Shown piece by piece: positions 13,521-17,533 of a stretch of 17,533 bases of DNA. The translations under genes were made by a program, and so were the position numbers. Where the stretch lies: positions 1-17,533 of the forward strand of contig CAIYFP010000035.1 of NCBI GenBank assembly GCA_903925515.1, written 5' to 3'. Origin of the DNA: an uncultured Verrucomicrobiota bacterium. GTDB taxonomy: Bacteria > Verrucomicrobiota > Verrucomicrobiia > Limisphaerales > UBA9464. The first letter of the stretch is position 1; each line of letters begins with the position of its first letter. The notes beneath the pieces were generated by a model. The model was not told where the DNA came from, did not search any database, and saw nothing but the letters and a program-made list of their open reading frames with translations.

Positions 13521-16500
13521 TTAGTTGCCGACGACAAGGAAGCTGAAGTCGCCGTCGCGATTCGTCATGGTGCTTTGCAAGAACATCATGGTCGGCTGAA
13601 ACGCGACATAAGTGGGATAAAGGACGGCAGGATACTGGTTGGGGAAACCCGGCCAGGTGGTCGGGTCGCCAACCTTTCGCAACAGGTTCCAGGTGCCGGG
13701 CTGGGCATGCGCACAAAAGCTGATCGTGACCTCGCTGCAAGCGCTCGTCGGATTCATCGATTGAACGACCTGGCACCATGAAACATAGGGCACCGAGGTG
13801 GTCACCCCATTCCACATGGGCGTGGCAACCACCTGCGGCACGGTCTTGAACGGGGTGTCAAAGGTGATCTTGTACAGGCCCGTGCCAACCCTCGTCACCG
13901 AGTAGCCCGGGGATGGCTCCACGGTCAGCCCCGTGCCTGTCCACTGGTGCTTGCCAGCAATCAGGCGCATCGGGACGTCCGTGCTGGACACGAACCCGCC
14001 CGCCATGCCCGAGAAGCTGAGGCTGTTGGAAACCGTCAGCGTTCCCACCGACAACGAGGCCGCGTTGATGGAAGTGGCTACAACCGACCCGGGAACCGTC
14101 ACCGTGCTTCCCGAGAAGTCGATGCCGGCGCCGCCGCCGGTGTTGGCCAACCTTGCGGCGGCGGCCGCCAGGTAGGCATAGGGCGCGGCCGTCAGGCGCG
14201 TGCGAGGCAAGATCTCGGCGTCCGTTCCCCCGCTGCCATGCCCCAGAACCGTGATGCCAACGTAGCGCTCGGACGCGCCCGCGCCGGAGAACGCCTCCGC
14301 AATGCCGCCAGGTGCGTTGACGACACCATCTATGGCCTTCCCCTCCCCAAGCAGGGCGCTGAAATAGCCCTGCTCGACGACGAGGGCCTGTCGCTCGGCC
14401 CAGACCACGTTCCCGCCCGTCGCGGAGTCAAAGATGCGGAAGACGATGTTCGCCATGATGGGACCCTCCGCCCCCAGCGGAGTGCCGGCCCCGTCGGTCA
14501 GGTATCCCTGATAGGTCATTCGCTGGGGAGGCGTTCCGGCCGTCGTGGCGGCCCGCGCAGCCCAGTCCACCGTCACGTTCACCGTGAACGACACGGTGTT
14601 GTATCGCGCGGTATCCGTCGGCGTGAACGTGACCCCCTGCGCCGCCGTGCCCACCGGCGGCCGGGTGTTGGGCGCGCTGAACGAATAGGTCCCCGACACC
14701 GTCGTCGTCCCGGCTCCCAACGGGGCGGTCGCCGTGCCACCGCTCAACGTGGAGGCCGCAAGGGACTGTCCAAAGTTGATGGCCGACGCCGTCGGCGCCG
14801 CCGTAATCGTCGGCGTCGCCTTGGCCACCACCACGCTCACCATCAGGGACACCGAGCTGTAGTTCGCGGCGTCCGTCGGAGTGAACGTGACAGCCTGCGC
14901 GGCCGTGCCCAACTGGGGCTGAGTGGCGGGCGTCGTGAACGCGAACGTCCCGGGCACGCTCGCGACGCCGCCGCTCAGCGTGGAGCTGGCCAGCGTCTGC
15001 CCATTCGCGATCGACGTTGCCGTCGGAAGGGTCGTGATCGCCGGCGTCGCCTTGCCCACCGTCACGTTCACGTTCAGCGACACGGTGTTGTACCTCGTCG
15101 CGTCCGTCGGCGTGAAGGTCACCCCCTGCGCGGCGGTTCCTGCCTGGGGCTGCGTGGTGGGCGTCGTGAACGCGAACGTCCCGGGCACGCTCGCCGCCCC
15201 GCCACCCAACGTCGAGCTGGCCAGCGTCTGCCCGTACGCGATCGACGTCGCCGTCGGCGCCGTCGTGATCGTTGGCGTCGCCTTGGCCACCGTCACGTTC
15301 ACGTTCAACGACACCGTGTTGTACCGCGTCGTGTCCGTCGGCGTGAAGGTCACCCCCTGCGCGGCCGTGCCCAACGGCGGCTGGGTCGTCGGCGTCGTGA
15401 AGGCAAAGGTCCCGGCCACGCTTGCCACCCCGCCGCCCAGCGTCGAGCTCGCCAGCGTCTGCCCGAACGTGATCGACGTCGCCGTCGGCGCCGTGGTGAT
15501 CGTCGGCGTCGCCTTGCCCACCGTCACGTTCACGTTCAGCGACACGGTGTTGTAATTGGCTGCGTCCGTCGGCGTGAACCTCACCGACTGCGCGGCCGTG
15601 CCCACCTGTGGCTGCGTGGTGGGCGTCGTGAAGGCGAAGGTTCCTGGCACGCTGGCCGCCCCGCCACTCAGCGTTGCGCTCGCCAGCGTCTGCCCAAACG
15701 TGATGGCGGCAGAAGTCGGGGCCGTCGTGACCGAGGGCGTCGCCTTGGCCACCGTCACGTTCACGTTGAGCGACACCGTGTTGTAGTTGGCCGTGTTCGT
15801 CGGCGTGAACGTCACACCCTGCGCCGCGGTGCCGGCCGACGGCTGCGTCGCCGGCGTCGTGAACGCATAGGTCCCCGCCACGCTCGCCACCCCCCCGCTC
15901 AATGCCGAGCTCGCCAGCGTCTGCCCGTACGTGATCGAGGTCGCCGCCGGCGCCGTCGTCACCGAGGGCGTCGCCTTGGCCACCGTCACGTTCACGTTCA
16001 GCGTCACGGTGTTGTAGTTGGCCGTGTCCGTCGGCGTGAACCTCACCGACTGCGCGGCCGTGCCCGCCGGAGGCAGCGTCGTCGTCGTCGTGAACGCAAA
16101 GCTCCCGGGCACGCTCGCCGCCCCGCCGCTCAACGTGGAGTTCGCCAGCGTCTGTCCATACGTCAGCGACGTGGCAGTGGGGGCCGTCGTGATCGACGGC
16201 GTCCCCTTGCCCACCGTCACGTTCACGTTCAGCGACACCGTGTTGTAGTTGGCCGTGTCCGTCGGCGTGAACCTCACCCCCTGCGAAGCCGTGCCCAAGC
16301 CCGGCTGCGTCGTCGGCACCGTGAATGCAAACGTGCCCGCCACGCTCGCCACCCCGCCGCTCAACGTCGCGCTCGCCAGCGTCTGCCCATACGTGATCGC
16401 CGTCGCCGTCGGAGCCGTCGTCACCGATGGCGTCGCCTTGGCCACCGTCACGCTCGCGGATGTCGATGCCGTGTTGTAGTTCGCCGAGTCCGTCGGGGTG

Positions 16501-17533
16501 AACGTCACCGCCTGCAACGCCGTTCCCGCCACCGGCTGAGTCGTCGGCGTCGTGAACGCATAAGTCCCCGGCACGCTCGCCACGCCCCCGCTCAGGCTTG
16601 AGTTGGCCAGCGTCTGCCCGTACGTGATCGACGTCGCCGCCGGCGCCGTCGTCACCGACGGCGTCGCCTTCGCCACCGTCACGTTCACGTTCAACGTCGC
16701 GGGGTTGTAGTTGGAAGTGTCCGTCGGAGTAAACGTGACGCTCCGCGCAGCCGTGCCCGCCGTCGGCTGCGTCGTCGGCGTCGTGAACGCAAACGCGCCG
16801 GGCACGCTCGTCACCCCACCGCTCAGCGTCGAGCTCGCCAGCGTTTGCCCGTACGTGATCGACGTCGCCGTCGGGGCCGTCGTGATGGTCGGCGTCGCCT
16901 TGCCCACCGTCACGTTCACGTTCAGCGTCACCGGGTTGTAGTTCGCCGTGTCCGTCGGCGTGAACCTCACCGACTGCGCGGCCGTGCCCAAGCCCGGCTG
17001 CGCCGTCGGCGTCGTGAATGCAAAGCTGCCCGGCACGCTCGCCACCCCGCCGCTCAACGTCGCGCTCGCCAGCGTTTGACCGTACGTGATCGACGTCGCC
17101 GTCGGAGCCGTCGTCACAGACGGCGTCGCCTTCCCCACCGTGACGTTCACCGTCAGCGACACCGTGTTGTAGTTCGCCGCGTCCGTCGGCGTGAACGTCA
17201 CCCCCTGTGCAGCCGTGCCCAGGCTGGGCTGCGTCGTCGGCGTCGTGAACGCAAAGCCCCCTGCCACGCTCGCCACCCCGCCGCTCAGCGTCGAGTTCGC
17301 CAACGTTTGCCCATACGTCAGCGAAGTCGCCGTCGGAGCCGTCGTCACCGAGGGCGCCGCCTTGGCCACGGTCACGTTCACGTTCAGCGTCACCGTGTTG
17401 TAGTTGACCGCGTCCGTCGGCGTAAACCTCACCGACTGCGCGGCCGTTCCTGCCGTCGGCTGCGTCGTCGGCGTCGTGAATGCAAAGCTGCCCGGCACGC
17501 TCGCCACCCCGCCGCTCAACGTCGAGCTCGCCA
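13521..17533 (-). CDS. Giant Ig-like repeat surface protein with tail-fibre-like C-terminus (N-terminus outside the window)
   Basis: The - strand frame is open from the right edge to a TAA at 13521-13523: about 1337 residues, with the start beyond the window. The visible N-terminal part is thirteen tandem units (one cut by the edge) of a roughly 77-residue module containing ITYGQTLASSTLSGG, FAFTTPTTQP and VTFTPTDTANYNTV, ending NVNVTVAKATP. This resembles MBG-type bacterial Ig-like domains. The last 347 residues differ: a segment with MTYQGYLTDGAGTPLG and YFSALLGEG, the motif RTRLTAAPYAYLA, a Ser/Thr/Val-rich stalk-like stretch (about nt 14030-14110), and a beta-rich terminal domain (GLYKITFDTPFKTVPQVVATP) with three nearby cysteines, like receptor-binding ends of tail-fibre-type proteins. 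It is probably exported and surface attached as an adhesin or structural protein; this is inference. Its end lies 67 nt from the kinase start on the same strand. Confidence 0.85.
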   Translation of the reverse strand, partial: ASSTLSGGVASVPGSFAFTTPTTQPTAGTAAQSVRFTPTDAVNYNTVTLNVNVTVAKAAPSVTTAPTATSLTYGQTLANSTLSGGVASVAGGFAFTTPTTQPSLGTAAQGVTFTPTDAANYNTVSLTVNVTVGKATPSVTTAPTATSITYGQTLASATLSGGVASVPGSFAFTTPTAQPGLGTAAQSVRFTPTDTANYNPVTLNVNVTVGKATPTITTAPTATSITYGQTLASSTLSGGVTSVPGAFAFTTPTTQPTAGTAARSVTFTPTDTSNYNPATLNVNVTVAKATPSVTTAPAATSITYGQTLANSSLSGGVASVPGTYAFTTPTTQPVAGTALQAVTFTPTDSANYNTASTSASVTVAKATPSVTTAPTATAITYGQTLASATLSGGVASVAGTFAFTVPTTQPGLGTASQGVRFTPTDTANYNTVSLNVNVTVGKGTPSITTAPTATSLTYGQTLANSTLSGGAASVPGSFAFTTTTTLPPAGTAAQSVRFTPTDTANYNTVTLNVNVTVAKATPSVTTAPAATSITYGQTLASSALSGGVASVAGTYAFTTPATQPSAGTAAQGVTFTPTNTANYNTVSLNVNVTVAKATPSVTTAPTSAAITFGQTLASATLSGGAASVPGTFAFTTPTTQPQVGTAAQSVRFTPTDAANYNTVSLNVNVTVGKATPTITTAPTATSITFGQTLASSTLGGGVASVAGTFAFTTPTTQPPLGTAAQGVTFTPTDTTRYNTVSLNVNVTVAKATPTITTAPTATSIAYGQTLASSTLGGGAASVPGTFAFTTPTTQPQAGTAAQGVTFTPTDATRYNTVSLNVNVTVGKATPAITTLPTATSIANGQTLASSTLSGGVASVPGTFAFTTPATQPQLGTAAQAVTFTPTDAANYSSVSLMVSVVVAKATPTITAAPTASAINFGQSLAASTLSGGTATAPLGAGTTTVSGTYSFSAPNTRPPVGTAAQGVTFTPTDTARYNTVSFTVNVTVDWAARAATTAGTPPQRMTYQGYLTDGAGTPLGAEGPIMANIVFRIFDSATGGNVVWAERQALVVEQGYFSALLGEGKAIDGVVNAPGGIAEAFSGAGASERYVGITVLGHGSGGTDAEILPRTRLTAAPYAYLAAAAARLANTGGGAGIDFSGSTVTVPGSVVATSINAASLSVGTLTVSNSLSFSGMAGGFVSSTDVPMRLIAGKHQWTGTGLTVEPSPGYSVTRVGTGLYKITFDTPFKTVPQVVATPMWNGVTTSVPYVSWCQVVQSMNPTSACSEVTISFCAHAQPGTWNLLRKVGDPTTWPGFPNQYPAVLYPTYVAFQPTMMFLQSTMTNRDGDFSFLVVGN
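14565..17533 (-). repeat. Tandem array of 231-bp repeats encoding Ig-like modules
   Basis: Twelve complete units and one partial unit lie head to tail, in frame. Each unit starts with the Lys of KATP. Boundaries, from C-terminal to N-terminal unit: 14565-14822, 14823-15053, 15054-15284, 15285-15515, 15516-15746, 15747-15977, 15978-16208, 16209-16439, 16440-16670, 16671-16901, 16902-17132, 17133-17363, and 17364 to the edge. Eleven are exactly 231 bp. The last (14565-14822) is 258 bp, because nine extra residues including APLGAGTT sit after its STLSGG motif. The units at the C-terminal end differ most from the rest; inner units share long identical stretches, consistent with homogenisation by unequal recombination. 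The array continues beyond the window, so the total number is unknown. Confidence 0.95.

Noticed and set aside
13947..16601. 884-residue Arg/Gly-rich + strand frame across the repeat array
   Set aside because: It is a repetitive shadow of the - strand Ig-like repeats, without a recognisable domain.
15556..16941. Series of + strand open frames of exactly 231 bp (15556, 16018, 16249, 16711)
   Set aside because: Their equal length comes from a TAG created once per repeat by the Tyr-Asn codons on the other strand. They are by-products of the repeat period, not genes.
14565..17533. CRISPR-like or satellite array
   Set aside because: The 231-bp units are contiguous, in frame and translate into Ig-like modules with no spacers.

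Overview
The window looks like a GC-rich chromosomal segment from a member of the PVC group, most likely Verrucomicrobiota. The evidence is a planctomycete-type cytochrome c/DUF1549/DUF1553 protein, a ThuA-like Tat-exported protein, a periplasmic two-propeller histidine kinase of Y_Y_Y type, a secreted hydrolase with a short Fn3-like N-terminal module, and a giant Ig-like repeat surface protein. No rRNA, tRNA, CRISPR array, transposase or phage integrase gene was recognised. The assignment is inferred from gene content only.

Layout. 1-165 is the 3' end of an unrecognised + strand gene, followed by a strong GC hairpin. 166-482 is noncoding and holds two notable inverted repeats. 483-3002 (+) is a Prc/Tsp-type S41 processing protease. 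It converges on 3040-6153 (-), a large secreted protein with a cytochrome-like CxxCH domain, DUF1549 and DUF1553. This gene diverges from 6277-6885 (+), a flavin-reductase-like FMN-binding protein, which is followed after a hairpin by 6955-8376 (+), a secreted alpha/beta hydrolase (lipase/esterase type). 8377-8825 has no convincing gene. 8826-9773 (+) is a ThuA-like protein with a twin-arginine signal. It converges on a - strand cluster read from right to left: the giant repeat protein (13521 to beyond the right edge), a sensor histidine kinase (10460-13453) and its NarL/LuxR-type response regulator (9811-10446).

The genes probably do not form one pathway. Most products carry export signals (protease, cytochrome/DUF1553 protein, hydrolase, ThuA-like protein, kinase sensor domain, repeat protein), so the window describes cell-envelope and degradative physiology. 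The one clear functional unit is the kinase and regulator: their genes are 13 nt apart and the regulator's ribosome binding site overlaps the kinase stop codon. The repeat protein ends only 67 nt upstream of the kinase start on the same strand and may share its transcript or be its target.

The most unusual structure is the repeat array at 14565-17533: twelve complete 77-86-residue Ig-like units and a thirteenth cut by the window edge. All complete units except the last are exactly 231 bp. The array is followed by a 347-residue C-terminal region that resembles tail-fibre or receptor-binding proteins. I found no clearly new enzymatic or defence system; the best candidates for novelty are this protein and its linkage to the two-component system.
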